Source: Verrucomicrobiia bacterium (GTDB lineage: Bacteria; Verrucomicrobiota; Verrucomicrobiia; Limisphaerales; UBA9464). From it: 64,000 nucleotides of DNA. Location of the stretch: NCBI GenBank assembly GCA_019634635.1, contig JAHCBB010000013.1, forward strand, positions 59,746-123,745, read 5' to 3'. Below are positions 1-9,136 of the stretch, in pieces. Below the pieces are notes generated by a model. It ran no database searches, had not been told where the DNA came from, and saw nothing but the letters and a program-made list of their open reading frames with translations. The position numbers and the translations under genes were made by a program. How positions within the stretch are numbered: position 1 is the stretch's first letter; every line of letters begins with the position of its first letter.

Positions 1-117
1 GGCCTTGTCGAGGGACTGCCGGATGCGGCCGACGGACTGCGCATCTGCCGGAGGGGTGGCGAGCAGCAGCAGGGCCATTGAGACGAGGGAAGGCGGGAGG
101 AGGCGCGTCGTCTTCAT
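1..117 (-). CDS. N-terminal part of a secreted protein (runs off the left edge)
   Basis: An open frame starts with ATG at 117 and continues to the window edge (39 codons visible). The start MKTTRLLPPSLVSMALLLLA is a clear signal peptide: basic N-terminus, hydrophobic core, and a likely cleavage site near the alanines of PPADAQS. The mature part begins SVGRIRQSLDKA. Too little is visible to name a family. It lies 88 bp downstream of the ABC permease gene on the same strand, so it could be the last gene of that operon, but the gap makes this uncertain. Confidence 0.55.
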   Translation of the reverse strand, partial: MKTTRLLPPSLVSMALLLLATPPADAQSVGRIRQSLDKA

Positions 118-205
118 GGGGGTAAGAACGCATGAGACCCGACTCTTGGCCAGTGTTTCCGGGAGTTCTCCGGGGTCCCGCCCGCCCCGGGTTCCCGGCA
201 TCCGC

Positions 206-1957
206 TCACAATTCGGTGGCCGCCACCCGCCTGAGGCCGAGCCGGAGCGGCAACCATCCCGCCAGGGCGCTCAACAGCAGGAATGCCGTCCAGGCCACCG
301 CCGCCCGGCCCGGGGCGAAGCCCTCCATGGTATCCGGACGCCATCCCCACGGGCTTCCGACCGCAAGCAACACCACCGAAACGACGATGTAGAGGAAGCT
401 CAACACGAGGCAGAACGTGCCCCCGAAGCCGCTCACGATCTTCCCCGGGTTGGTCTCGCGGAAGTTGGGGTAGAGAGCGCCCAGGCCCACGGCGATGCCG
501 TTCAGGGTGAAGGTCATCACCGTGACCGTGACCCCGAAGAACAGCAACTGGGGCCACTCCAGGCCAAGCATCGAGCAGGACAGCAGGGTGAGCCCCAGGG
601 TGACGACCAGCGTCGCGCCGCCGGCCAGCCAGAACTTCAGGCGCACGACGCGGACGAGTCCGATCGGCGCGAGTCCCACGACCCAGACCCGCTTGCCCTC
701 GAGCGAAAACTGGGGAAACACAAATCGCGTGGTGAGGGTGGCGAGGTTGAGGGCGCAGGCACCGAGGTTGAGGTAGCTCACCAGGGAGATCCAGAAGGGG
801 GAGTCGAGCTGCCTGGTGAAATGGCGCAGGTTGATGATGTACACCGCGAGCAGGCCGAACAGAACCAGGGTCTGGCCCCACTGGGTGGTGTCCCGCCAGA
901 AGACCCGGAGGTCCTTGGACACCAGCGCCTGCACGTCCGGCGGCAGCACGCCGCGCCAGCCCAGCAACCGCTCGAGCACCGGACGCGGCCAGGCGGGGGC
1001 CCGTCGGGATGGCCCCGCGCGCGGCCGGGGCAGCCATCGGGAGAACAGGCCGCCGCGGCTGTGTACGGTGCTGGTCGCCTCGTAGAACGGGGGGCCGAGG
1101 TATTGGGCCGCCAGGGTGCCGAAGAACAGCACATGGCTCAGGAGCACGAGGGCGAAGAACACCGCGGTACGCACCGTCCCCTCGCTCCAATTCTGGACAC
1201 TGGCGCTCAACCAGTAGCTGGGGAGCAGCGGGAACTGGGCAAAGCGCGTGTTGTCGAGCAGCCGGTCAATCACCGCGAGCACCCGGGTCTCGAGCATCTC
1301 GTCGGTGATCGGTTCCGGACGCAGCCGGAAGAACATCAGGCCCACCACGGCGGTCATTCCCACCAGCAGGAGCACCTGGAAGCCCCGGCGGTCGAGGAAC
1401 CGAGCCACGGCAACCGCCAGCCAGCATCCGGCGATGCCTGGCAGCATCACGAACAGCGCGATCATCACCAGCACGCCGGGGTAGAACATCCAGCCCACCC
1501 GCTGGACGAGCCCGTACGCGGCAAGCAGCGGGGCGATGAGGAACACGAAAGCCCAGGAGGCCAGCAGCGTGGATTCGATCAGCTTCCACTGGAGCACCGT
1601 GCGATAGGGGATCGGCAGGGTGAGCAGGAACGCCGTCTCGCGGTTTCGGAAGAGGTTGGTGTAGCCGATGACCAGGTTGGAGAGCAGCAGCAGGGCGAAC
1701 AGGAAGGCGAAGAGCAGATACAGCAACCGCTCCACCAGCAGCCCGCCAAGCCCGGGAAAGCGGGAGAGGAACCGCAGGCCGGCATAGAACAGGGTGAACG
1801 CCAGTGCGAGATAGCCGGCGAGGAACACACCGACCATTCCCAGGAGCAGCCACGACTGCTCCCGGAGCGCCAGGACACGCCGCCACGCCGAGCGCAACGC
1901 CACCCCGACGATCAGCCGGAGGGCGCCGGGGGAGTCCACGGAGGCGGTCATGGGCAC
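206..1957 (-). CDS. ABC-2 type transporter permease-like membrane protein
   Basis: This 583-residue integral membrane protein has about a dozen hydrophobic segments, grouped near residues 30-130, 140-210, 270-300, 360-400 and 440-570. The order and the adjacent ATPase gene fit the large permeases of ABC-2 exporters. A cytosolic loop near residues 310-350 is basic and proline/arginine-rich. It lies 41 bp downstream of the ATP-binding protein gene on the same strand, so the two probably form one exporter. A second ATG at 1951 (MTASVD) could be the real start. The substrate cannot be read from the sequence. Family assignment rests on topology and context rather than on a diagnostic motif. Confidence 0.75.
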   Translation of the reverse strand: MPMTASVDSPGALRLIVGVALRSAWRRVLALREQSWLLLGMVGVFLAGYLALAFTLFYAGLRFLSRFPGLGGLLVERLLYLLFAFLFALLLLSNLVIGYTNLFRNRETAFLLTLPIPYRTVLQWKLIESTLLASWAFVFLIAPLLAAYGLVQRVGWMFYPGVLVMIALFVMLPGIAGCWLAVAVARFLDRRGFQVLLLVGMTAVVGLMFFRLRPEPITDEMLETRVLAVIDRLLDNTRFAQFPLLPSYWLSASVQNWSEGTVRTAVFFALVLLSHVLFFGTLAAQYLGPPFYEATSTVHSRGGLFSRWLPRPRAGPSRRAPAWPRPVLERLLGWRGVLPPDVQALVSKDLRVFWRDTTQWGQTLVLFGLLAVYIINLRHFTRQLDSPFWISLVSYLNLGACALNLATLTTRFVFPQFSLEGKRVWVVGLAPIGLVRVVRLKFWLAGGATLVVTLGLTLLSCSMLGLEWPQLLFFGVTVTVMTFTLNGIAVGLGALYPNFRETNPGKIVSGFGGTFCLVLSFLYIVVSVVLLAVGSPWGWRPDTMEGFAPGRAAVAWTAFLLLSALAGWLPLRLGLRRVAATEL

Positions 1958-1998
1958 AAGGAGGGCGGCGGCAGGAGTCGCGAGTCAGGCGTCAGGCG

Positions 1999-2751
1999 TC
2001 AGGCGGGCGGACCCGCCGGCAGGCTCTCCGGTTCATCTTCGGTGATCGCCAGGAACGCCGCCTCGAGGGCCACGTCGGCTCCGGAGCGCATCCGGATTTC
2101 CGCCGGCGGCCCGACCGCCAGCAACCGGCCGCGGTGGATGATGCCGACGCGGTCTGCGAGTTCCTCGGCAACCGGAATCTGGTGGGTGCTGAGGAAGACC
2201 GTCATGCCCGCCCGCGACCGTTCCCGCAGCAGATCCTTGACCACACGCGCATGATGCGGGTCGAGGCCCACCATGGGCTCGTCAATCACGAACACCTCCG
2301 GACCGTGCAGCAGCGCGCTGGCGATGGCCACCCGCTGGCGGGTGCCGTGGCTGAGGCCCTCGATGGGCTTCTCCAGCCATTCGCCCAAGTGGAACCGGAC
2401 GATCAATTCCTCCGAAGCCGCCCGGATCGCCGGCTCGCTCATGCGGAAGAGCCGTCCGGTGAAGCGGAGAAATTCCCACGGCGTGAGCTTGTCGTACAGG
2501 AACGGAAAGTCGGGCACGTAGCTCAGCCGGGCCCGGGCCTCCAGGGGCTGCGACTGCACATCGAATCCAGCCACCCGCACCGTCCCGGAATCCGGTCGGA
2601 TCAGGCCGACGATCATCTTGATGAGGGTCGTCTTGCCGGCGGCATTCGGCCCGAGCACGCAAAAGAATTCCCCGCGAGGAATGGTCAACGAGACGCCGTC
2701 CACCGCGCGCACGTCCCCAAAGTGCTTCACCAGTTCCTTGAACTCGATCAC
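1999..2751 (-). CDS. ABC transporter ATP-binding protein
   Basis: This is a complete nucleotide-binding subunit of 250 residues. It has Walker A (GPNAAGKTT), a signature motif (LSHGTRQR, in place of LSGGQ), Walker B (VFVIDEP), a D-loop (GLDP) and the switch histidine (STHQ). The start is taken as GTG at 2751 (VIEFKELV), which overlaps the TGA of the upstream gene as GTGA and implies translational coupling. A longer ATG start at 2784 would add 11 residues that do not look like the family. It should energise the permease encoded just downstream. The family resembles CcmA/NatA-type exporters, and the direction of transport is inferred from that. Confidence 0.9.
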   Translation of the reverse strand: MIEFKELVKHFGDVRAVDGVSLTIPRGEFFCVLGPNAAGKTTLIKMIVGLIRPDSGTVRVAGFDVQSQPLEARARLSYVPDFPFLYDKLTPWEFLRFTGRLFRMSEPAIRAASEELIVRFHLGEWLEKPIEGLSHGTRQRVAIASALLHGPEVFVIDEPMVGLDPHHARVVKDLLRERSRAGMTVFLSTHQIPVAEELADRVGIIHRGRLLAVGPPAEIRMRSGADVALEAAFLAITEDEPESLPAGPPA

Positions 2752-3572
2752 GGCGCCCCTCCAGTCGGGCGGACTCCGGTCCATGGCAGCGCTTCGTTGA
2801 CGAGCATCAACTGATCCGGAAGCCGCACCTGCAGCACCTCACCCGCCCGGCTGAGGTCCACCACGATCTCATGGCGGTCCAACGCCACCACCCGGATGCG
2901 AAACACGCGCATCCGGTTGCGTCCCACCTGAAGCCAGTCGTTCCGCGCCTCCCACCGGACCGCCTGACGCCACTGGTCCGGCTGCATCCGGGTCAGTCCG
3001 GACGTGACAACCTCCGGAACGAACGCCGCATACGGTCCCAGCAGCGGGCCCAACTGGCGGACATCGCGGGGCGAAAACCATTGCTCCCAGGAGTTCCGGC
3101 CCTCCTCAAACCGGAGCCGGATGCGATCGTCACCGGCCTTCGCCGAAATCTCCCAGGTGGCCGGCCGCTGAAAGAGTCGCACGGAGAACTCCTTCCAGGT
3201 GCGATTCGTGTCGAGTTCGGCATGCAACAGCACCCGCCAGCGGTCCGAGGGGGTGCTTCCGGTGAGATTCAGGTCCAGGTCCAGGCTGTAGCCGACGGCG
3301 ATCACCATGCCCTCCAACGCCGCCGCACCCCGCGGCCGGGCGTCGGTGGCCTCCAGCACGCTCGGCACCCAGCGGAGCACGCCCAGGGTTTCCCCACGAT
3401 GCCGCACCAGGAGCACCGAGGCGTCCGGCGCACTCAGGAGCCGGTCCATGACGGTGTCCAGCGGCACCTGGGACAACCCCTCACGGCCGCGCCCGAACTC
3501 CGAGCGCCAGAGCAGGAGGTTCATGATCACCCAGAAGAGGGCCACCACGACGGTCAGCATCCGCGGGATCAT
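2748..3572 (-). CDS. Membrane-anchored protein of unknown function in the ABC operon
   Basis: This 274-residue protein has one N-terminal membrane segment (residues 5-22, TVVVALFWVIMNLLLW). A soluble, probably periplasmic domain follows, with alternating hydrophobic strands and several Trp/Arg-rich stretches. I recognise no family. Its stop codon overlaps the GTG start of the ABC ATPase gene, so it is almost certainly made together with the exporter and may be an accessory or substrate-handling subunit. It starts 39 bp after the stop of the LysM/TPR gene. Confidence 0.75.
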   Translation of the reverse strand: MIPRMLTVVVALFWVIMNLLLWRSEFGRGREGLSQVPLDTVMDRLLSAPDASVLLVRHRGETLGVLRWVPSVLEATDARPRGAAALEGMVIAVGYSLDLDLNLTGSTPSDRWRVLLHAELDTNRTWKEFSVRLFQRPATWEISAKAGDDRIRLRFEEGRNSWEQWFSPRDVRQLGPLLGPYAAFVPEVVTSGLTRMQPDQWRQAVRWEARNDWLQVGRNRMRVFRIRVVALDRHEIVVDLSRAGEVLQVRLPDQLMLVNEALPWTGVRPTGGAP

Positions 3573-3611
3573 GTCACGAGGGCGGGATCACCCCGCAGCC
3601 GGGGGCCGGGT

Positions 3612-4589
3612 TCACGGATTGGGCACATTGACGACCTGGCCGGGGCGCATCCGGTTCGGGTTCAACCCGGGATTGGCCGCCATGAATGCCTGGGTGCTGA
3701 TCCCGGCGCGGCGCGCGATGGCCGCAGGGGTGTCGCCGCTGCGCACCACGTAGGCCCGCATGCGGGATGCGGGGCGGGCGGGCGGGCGGGTCGCCGAAGG
3801 ACGCGGCGGCGTGACCGCCTGGCGGGACGATGGAGCGGGCGACGGGGTGGACGACGGAGAAGGCGTCTGCGGGCTCCGCACGGAGGGTGACGGGGAGGGC
3901 GACTGCAGACTCCGTACCGCGCGCGACGGGGCGGGCGTTTGGGCCGACGGGGCGGAGGCGGACGGTCCGCGAACCACCGGGCCTCGCGGCGGCTCCGGAT
4001 CCGCGCGCTGCCGCACCGAGGGTGCCGGAGCCGGGTCTGCGACCAGTGCAGGCGGGGCCGTCGCCTGCGCGGGGGGCGCGGCCCGCTGGCCGGCGTCCTT
4101 GAGACGGCCGATCTCGTCGCGCAGCTTGGCGATCGCATCGTCCCTCTCCGCCAACCGGCGCCGCAGGTCCGCGATCGTCGCGTCGGTCTGCCGCTGGCCG
4201 ATCCGGTCGCTGAATTCCACCGCAAGGTTGAAGTCGCAGGACTCGATCATCTGGTGCAGGGCGCTTTCCGCAGGCTGGCCCCGTTCCTCGCGAAGCCGCG
4301 CACACCGGCGGTAATGGTACGCGGCGCTCGTGAAGTCCCCGGTCTTGAAGAACAGCCCGGCGATGGCCAGATGTGCGTGGTAGTTCGACGGATTGACGTG
4401 CAGCGCGCGCTCAAAGCTCTGAATCGCTCGGTTGGTGTTGTTCTGCAGCTGGTAGTTCACGCCCTCGAGATAGTTCGCCTCCAGCGCCTCGTTGCGATTC
4501 CCCGCCCCCCAACGGTCACATCCTCCCCACGCCAGCATCGCCGCCAGCATCAGGAACACCCCCGGCCACCTCGCCAATCCGCACGTCAC
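3612..4589 (-). CDS. TPR and LysM domain envelope protein
   Basis: With a GTG start at 4589 the protein has about 325 residues. A hydrophobic leader (VFLMLAAMLAWGGC) resembles a lipoprotein signal, although Trp before GGC is not a canonical lipobox. Two or three TPR units follow (NRAIQSFERALHVNPSNYHA and neighbours). Next come a coiled-coil stretch (ATIADLRRRLAERDDAIAKL), a roughly 110-residue Pro/Ser/Ala linker, and a C-terminal LysM domain (YVVRSGDTPAAIARRAGIS...VNVPNP) that should bind peptidoglycan. A longer frame to 4721 would overlap the divergent pseudopilin start, so the shorter start is preferred. It heads the operon with the ABC exporter. Confidence 0.75.
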   Translation of the reverse strand: MTCGLARWPGVFLMLAAMLAWGGCDRWGAGNRNEALEANYLEGVNYQLQNNTNRAIQSFERALHVNPSNYHAHLAIAGLFFKTGDFTSAAYHYRRCARLREERGQPAESALHQMIESCDFNLAVEFSDRIGQRQTDATIADLRRRLAERDDAIAKLRDEIGRLKDAGQRAAPPAQATAPPALVADPAPAPSVRQRADPEPPRGPVVRGPSASAPSAQTPAPSRAVRSLQSPSPSPSVRSPQTPSPSSTPSPAPSSRQAVTPPRPSATRPPARPASRMRAYVVRSGDTPAAIARRAGISTQAFMAANPGLNPNRMRPGQVVNVPNP

Positions 4590-4687
4590 CGCACCAAGGT
4601 TGGGATTGCGGGGGCGGCCGTCAACGCAACCCCGGCAAATGGAATACGCTTTACGCACGTAAACAAATGCTCCATGCTCTTCCCGTG

Positions 4688-5572
4688 ATGAGCACCCAAG
4701 ATCCGCCTCCCGGACGCGCACGCCCCATCGGCACCGTCCGCACGGGCTTCACCCTTATCGAACTCCTGGTGGTCATCGCCATCATCGGGATCCTGGCGAG
4801 CATGATGCTGCCGTCGCTGGCCGGTGCCAAACAACGCGGGAAGATTATTTTGTGCATCAACAACCTGCGTCAGGTCGGTCTCGCGATCCAGATGTACGCC
4901 GACGACCATCGGCAGCGGTTTCCGCCGGCCTCGGTGGTCCAGGTGGATCCGCTCACGGGTCTGCCGATGGATCCGATCCCGCGCGGGACGCTCCAGGCGC
5001 TTGGCGGGCGCGAGCCGATCAACGCGACCTGCTACCCGAACGCGCGGTCGCGTCCGCTCTGGCCCTACATCAAGCCGTCCGACGTCTTCCGGTGTCCGGA
5101 CGACCGCGGCCAGAAAATCCTCCCGTGCAGTCCCGAGTGCGGACCGGACTTCAGCCCGTCCAACTTCAAGGTGCTGGGCATGAGCTACCAGTACAACGGC
5201 GGGTCGCCGCTCGTGCTCTCCGGCGGGGGATTTCTTGCATGGAACAACGCCCCGGTGCTTCCCGCCACGCTGGCCGGGCAGTCCGAGGGTTGGGTGCCCG
5301 ATCCGTCGCGGTTCATCCTGATGCACGAGCCGCCAGCCCGCATCTATGGCTGCCTGGACACCGGACCCCGCTGGTACCAGTGGCATTTCGCGGCGGCGGG
5401 TCCCGCGGAGTTTGTGAACCCGCGCACGGCGCCCGGACGGTTCGTGTCGCCTGTGCTGTTCGTGGACGGCCACACCCGTCAGCACAACTTCACCCGGGCC
5501 CTCACCACCGACCCGCTGCATCCGTACGAGGAAACGGCGGACTGGATGTGGTACAAGGGACCTGACAGGTGA
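4688..5572 (+). CDS. Pseudopilin-like protein with type IV prepilin leader
   Basis: The N-terminus carries a class III leader: basic residues, then GFTLIELLVVIAIIGILASM with Gly before Phe at the predicted cleavage site and Glu at position +5. Prepilin peptidase should process it. The rest is a globular domain of about 260 residues with several Cys pairs (FRCPDD, LPCSPECG) and a late FVDGH motif, resembling the DUF1559/H-X9-DG pseudopilins that are greatly expanded in Planctomycetes and Verrucomicrobia. ATG at 4667 would add seven residues; I prefer 4688 but see no Shine-Dalgarno for either. It is divergent from the LysM/TPR gene. Confidence 0.8.
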   Translation: MSTQDPPPGRARPIGTVRTGFTLIELLVVIAIIGILASMMLPSLAGAKQRGKIILCINNLRQVGLAIQMYADDHRQRFPPASVVQVDPLTGLPMDPIPRGTLQALGGREPINATCYPNARSRPLWPYIKPSDVFRCPDDRGQKILPCSPECGPDFSPSNFKVLGMSYQYNGGSPLVLSGGGFLAWNNAPVLPATLAGQSEGWVPDPSRFILMHEPPARIYGCLDTGPRWYQWHFAAAGPAEFVNPRTAPGRFVSPVLFVDGHTRQHNFTRALTTDPLHPYEETADWMWYKGPDR

Positions 5573-5599
5573 CCCGGCTCCCGGTACAAGTCGCTCCCG

Positions 5600-6253
5600 A
5601 TGGCTGAACCTGAACCGCGTCCGGACGCCACGCCGGCACCCACCGAAGGCAATCGCCCGGCCGCACCCGCCGCACCCGCGACACCCACCGCACCGCTCCG
5701 GGTCCCGACGGGCGGGCTGCCTCAGGTGCATGCGGCGCTCGCGACGGCGCTGGGAGAGGCCGGCCTGGGCGGCCAGGAATTGCACGCCCTGTTCGCCTCC
5801 GGGATCCGGGCGGTGTGTGTCGGCTGCAGCCTTCCGGTCACCGGGGCGGAATTGGGGGAGCTCGCCGTGGTCGGCGATTCCGGATCCCATCGCGACCTGC
5901 CTGCAAAACTTGAGCGGTTGAGGCTCGGGTTTTGTCCGCGCAACGGCTGCGAGGCGCGCTTCTTCCATGTCGAAATCACCGGCCCCGGGCGCTTCGATCG
6001 CGAGCAGGTGCTCCGCCGTGCCGGAGATCTTCTTTCAGGCCGGGGCGACCGCCCGGCCATGCTTCGGGTGCCAACGGTCTCGACCGAAACCCGGCGGGCC
6101 GGCCGCCGCCTCATCCTGATTGCGCTCGGCACATCCCTGGCCGCCTTCGTGATCTATCGGGCCACCTTTTATCGAAGCCAGCCCATTCCGTTCATCCAGC
6201 CCAAATCCCCGTACGCCATCGAGCCGCAGTCCCTCGAGACCCACCCTCGCTGA
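5600..6253 (+). CDS. Zinc-ribbon-like protein with a C-terminal membrane segment
   Basis: The protein has 217 residues. The first 40 are a Pro/Ala-rich low-complexity region. A central domain contains CVGC (near residue 74) and CPRNGC (near residue 112), four cysteines spaced as in a zinc ribbon. A single membrane segment lies near residues 170-187 (LILIALGTSLAAFVIYRATF), with a short Pro-rich tail after it. The family is not recognised; a metal-binding role is inferred only from the cysteines. It begins 27 bp after the pseudopilin gene and may be co-transcribed with it. It converges on the TPR lipoprotein gene. Confidence 0.65.
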   Translation: MAEPEPRPDATPAPTEGNRPAAPAAPATPTAPLRVPTGGLPQVHAALATALGEAGLGGQELHALFASGIRAVCVGCSLPVTGAELGELAVVGDSGSHRDLPAKLERLRLGFCPRNGCEARFFHVEITGPGRFDREQVLRRAGDLLSGRGDRPAMLRVPTVSTETRRAGRRLILIALGTSLAAFVIYRATFYRSQPIPFIQPKSPYAIEPQSLETHPR

Positions 6254-6273
6254 CCGGCCGGGAGCCGGGACGT

Positions 6274-7932
6274 TCACGGTCGCTCCAGCTTCTTGCGGAC
6301 GTCGTCGCTGGCCTCAACCCCCAGGGATTTTTCCCAGGCCGCCCGGGCTTCGTCCGGACGCCCCAGCGCCTCCAGCACGTCGCCCAGGTGATCGTACACG
6401 GTGGCATCGGGCTCCGGCAGGAACTGCACCGCCTTCTCCATCCAGGGCAATGCCTCCGCGGGCCGCTCCAGCTTGAACAGCACCCAGCCGAGGCTGTCGA
6501 GGTACGCCGGATTCTCCGGATCGGCCGCCACGGCCCGCTCGATGAGCTGCAGGGCCTCGTCGAGGTTCTCGCCGCGTTCCGCCCAGAGATACCCCAGGTG
6601 ATTCTGCGCCTCGTCAAAGTCCGGATCTACCTCCAGCGCCCGGCGCAGATAGCGGATCGCCTCCGGAGTGGCCCCGGCCCGCTCCAGTGCGGCGCCCGCC
6701 TGGAAATAAAACCGGTGATCCGGCGGTTCGGTCTTCAGGGCAAGTGCCTCCGCCTCGGCAAAGGCCTGAAGCGCGGCTTCGACATCGGGAACGCGGGTCT
6801 CAGCCACCCCGAGCAGCAGCACGACCCGGTGGGATTCCGGAAACCGGACCCGTGCGCGCTTCAAAAGGTCCAAAGCGGTCTCCGTCTGGCCGCGGTTCAT
6901 CTGGACCGCCGCCAGGTCGGCATACGCCGGTTCGAAGTCCGGATTCACCGCAATGGCCCGCTCGAACTTCCGGACCGCTTCGTCCACATTGCGTTCGTCG
7001 AGATCCAGGATGGCCAGGAAGTACCACGGAAAATGGGAGGTCGGGTTGAACCGGCTCAACAATTCAAGCGACTCGCGGGCCTCCTTGAGGCGCCCGTCGC
7101 GGATCATGAGTTCCGCAAGATTGGCGGCAACAGCCGGGTCCCGCGGGAGCTGCCTCGCCGCCTGCTGGAACATGGCCTCGGCGGCGGTGGCATCCCCGAG
7201 GTCCATCCAGGCGCGTCCCAGCCGCAGCAGCAGCGCCGGATCGGTGGTCCCCAGGGCGGTGGCCCGATCCAACGCCTGACGCCGCCCCAGTACCGCCCGC
7301 TCGCGCGCGTCCGGGGACCTTGCGGCCAGCCATGCAAAGAGATCCCCGGTCGCCAGCCAGTGGGCCGGCACCTCACTCGACACCTGCAGCGAGGACTCCA
7401 CCAGCGCGACGGCCCGGTTCGTCTGTCCCTCGGCCAGATGGAGCTCGGCCAGCTCCTGGTACGGGGCCAGCAGGGTGGGCGTTGACCGGATGGCGTCCGC
7501 AAAGGCCGCCATCGCCTCGTTGGTCCGTCCGACGCGCCGCAGGGTGACGGCCAGCAGCGTCTTGGACACCCCGCTGGTCCCCGGCTGCGCGGCGGTGCGC
7601 TGAAGCACGGCGAGGGCCTCGGGGAACTGGTTGCGTTGCAGGTAGAACCCGGCCACCTCGGTCGCCAGCGGCTCATTCGAGGGGTCAAATTCAGTGGCCC
7701 GGACGAACTGCGCAAACGCCGCCTCGGGTTCCTCCCGCTCCTGCAGCAACACCCCGGCGGCGTAGGCCGCATGGGCCTTCACCCGCTGCTCCAGCACCGC
7801 ATCGGACTCCGTGCCGGGCGCATCGCCGGACGGCGACTTCCCTCCACGGCCATCGCGGGTGGTCTGGCACCCCGTGAGGAGCAGGAGCGTGACCAGAAGC
7901 CCCGACAGGGGCAGCCAGCGCCGGCGGACCAT
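6274..7932 (-). CDS. TPR-repeat lipoprotein
   Basis: From ATG at 7932 the protein has 552 residues. It opens with a lipoprotein signal (WLPLSGLLVTLLLLTGC) with a canonical LTGC lipobox, so it is probably anchored in a membrane. The rest is almost entirely tetratricopeptide repeats, recognisable as A..L...P..P....L periodicity, about twelve units (for example FERAIAVNPDFEPAYADLAA and LRRALEVDPDFDEAQNHLGY). Such proteins are scaffolds in envelope assembly or secretion; the partner is unknown. An ATG at 7992 would add 20 residues that disrupt the signal peptide. It lies 74 bp downstream of the bS22-like gene. Confidence 0.85.
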   Translation of the reverse strand: MVRRRWLPLSGLLVTLLLLTGCQTTRDGRGGKSPSGDAPGTESDAVLEQRVKAHAAYAAGVLLQEREEPEAAFAQFVRATEFDPSNEPLATEVAGFYLQRNQFPEALAVLQRTAAQPGTSGVSKTLLAVTLRRVGRTNEAMAAFADAIRSTPTLLAPYQELAELHLAEGQTNRAVALVESSLQVSSEVPAHWLATGDLFAWLAARSPDARERAVLGRRQALDRATALGTTDPALLLRLGRAWMDLGDATAAEAMFQQAARQLPRDPAVAANLAELMIRDGRLKEARESLELLSRFNPTSHFPWYFLAILDLDERNVDEAVRKFERAIAVNPDFEPAYADLAAVQMNRGQTETALDLLKRARVRFPESHRVVLLLGVAETRVPDVEAALQAFAEAEALALKTEPPDHRFYFQAGAALERAGATPEAIRYLRRALEVDPDFDEAQNHLGYLWAERGENLDEALQLIERAVAADPENPAYLDSLGWVLFKLERPAEALPWMEKAVQFLPEPDATVYDHLGDVLEALGRPDEARAAWEKSLGVEASDDVRKKLERP

Positions 7933-8006
7933 ACGACAACAGGACCGAAATCGCCCCCGGGACCGGGGGAGGCACCGACAGGGCGCCCGCAATCACGGGC
8001 GACCGG

Positions 8007-8108
8007 CTACTTCTGCCAGGTGCGCTTCTTGTGGCGGTTTTGACGCAGTTTCTTGCGCCGCTTGTGTTTGTTGATCTTGGCCTTGCGGCGCTTCTTGAGT
8101 GAACCCAT
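8007..8108 (-). CDS. AURKAIP1/COX24-type small ribosomal protein (bS22/mS38-like)
   Basis: This 33-residue frame runs from ATG at 8108 to TAG at 8007-8009. The product starts [20 protein letters not shown] and ends RHKKRTWQK. More than half the residues are Lys or Arg. The K-K-R-R-K...N-K-H-K-R-R-K pattern is that of the AURKAIP1/COX24 family, whose members are mS38 in mitochondrial ribosomes and bS22 in some bacteria. It should sit in the small ribosomal subunit. It lies 30 bp downstream of hisG on the same strand. Its length makes it easy to miss. Confidence 0.8.
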   Translation of the reverse strand: MGSLKKRRKAKINKHKRRKKLRQNRHKKRTWQK

Positions 8109-8138
8109 ACGATGAAAACCCTGAGCAACGGACGGTGG

Positions 8139-9050
8139 TCAATAAACCACCTTGTTTAGCGGATATTCAATGATGCCCTCCGCTCCGGCCGCCTTGAGCT
8201 GCGGAATGATCTCCCGAACGACGGCCTCGTTGATGATCGTTTCCACGGCCACCCACCCGGCTTGACTCAGCCCCGACACCGTGGGAGTACGCAACGCAGG
8301 GAGGGATTGCAACAAGTTTGGCAGATCCCGCTCACGGATGTTCAGCTTGAGGCCCACCTTGGCCTCGGCCTCGATGGCCCCGCGGAGCAGGAGGGCGAGC
8401 GTCTCGATTTTGTGCCGCTTCCACGGTTCCCGCCACGCGTCCCGGTTGGCAATCAGGCGTGGCGTGCTCTCCAGCAGCGTCTCGACAATCCGCAGTTTGT
8501 TGGCCCGCAACGACGATCCCGTTTCCGTGACCTCGACGATGGCGTCCACCAGTTCGCGCGCCTTCACCTCGGTGGCTCCCCAGGAGAACTCGACCTCGGC
8601 GCGGACCCCGTGCTTCTTGAGCCAGCGCCGCGTCAGGCCGGTCACCTCGGTCGCGATCCGCCGTCCCTCGAGGTCCTTCACCGACCGGATCGCGGACTCT
8701 TCGGGCACCGCCAGCACCCAGCGGGTGGGCTGGCGCGACACCTTGCTGAACAGAAATTCCCCGACTTCATGCACCTGGCTCTGGTTCTCCATGATCCAGT
8801 CGTGGCCGGTGATCCCGGCATCGAGGTAGCCGAGTTCCACGTACCGGCTGATTTCCTGCGCACGGATCAGGCGGATCGCGAGCTCCGGGTCGTCCACATA
8901 CGGCTCATAACTGCGGCTGGACACCGTGACGTTCCACCCCGCCTTGGCCAGTTTCTCCAGGGTGGCATCCTGCAGGGATCCCTTGGGCAAACCCAGCTTC
9001 AACCGGGGGGATTCCGGAGGCGGTGACGCTTTGGCAGGCTTTTTTGCCAT
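8139..9050 (-). CDS. hisG: ATP phosphoribosyltransferase, long form
   Basis: HisG catalyses the first step of histidine synthesis, joining ATP and PRPP. The 303-residue product has the N-terminal [26 protein letters not shown] in the first lobe, the conserved [17 protein letters not shown] and [18 protein letters not shown] of the PRPP-binding region, and a C-terminal domain of about 75 residues typical of the long form, which binds histidine for feedback inhibition without HisZ. The start is ATG at 9050 (MAKKPAKAS); the frame remains open further upstream but that part is repeat-like and not HisG-like. No other his genes are in the window. Confidence 0.95.
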   Translation of the reverse strand: MAKKPAKASPPPESPRLKLGLPKGSLQDATLEKLAKAGWNVTVSSRSYEPYVDDPELAIRLIRAQEISRYVELGYLDAGITGHDWIMENQSQVHEVGEFLFSKVSRQPTRWVLAVPEESAIRSVKDLEGRRIATEVTGLTRRWLKKHGVRAEVEFSWGATEVKARELVDAIVEVTETGSSLRANKLRIVETLLESTPRLIANRDAWREPWKRHKIETLALLLRGAIEAEAKVGLKLNIRERDLPNLLQSLPALRTPTVSGLSQAGWVAVETIINEAVVREIIPQLKAAGAEGIIEYPLNKVVY

Positions 9051-9136
9051 GACGGAGTGGGGAGCGGGCGGCGGAGGACGGCTTTGGAGCCTTCCCGAAG
9101 TTCTGCGGATGGCCGGACGCCATCCGGCGCCCGGTC

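Noticed and set aside
5..2254. A 749-codon open frame on the plus strand
   Set aside because: It is antisense to the ABC permease and ATPase genes, has low-complexity Glu/Gln/Arg/His composition, and exists only because GC-rich codons leave the opposite strand open.
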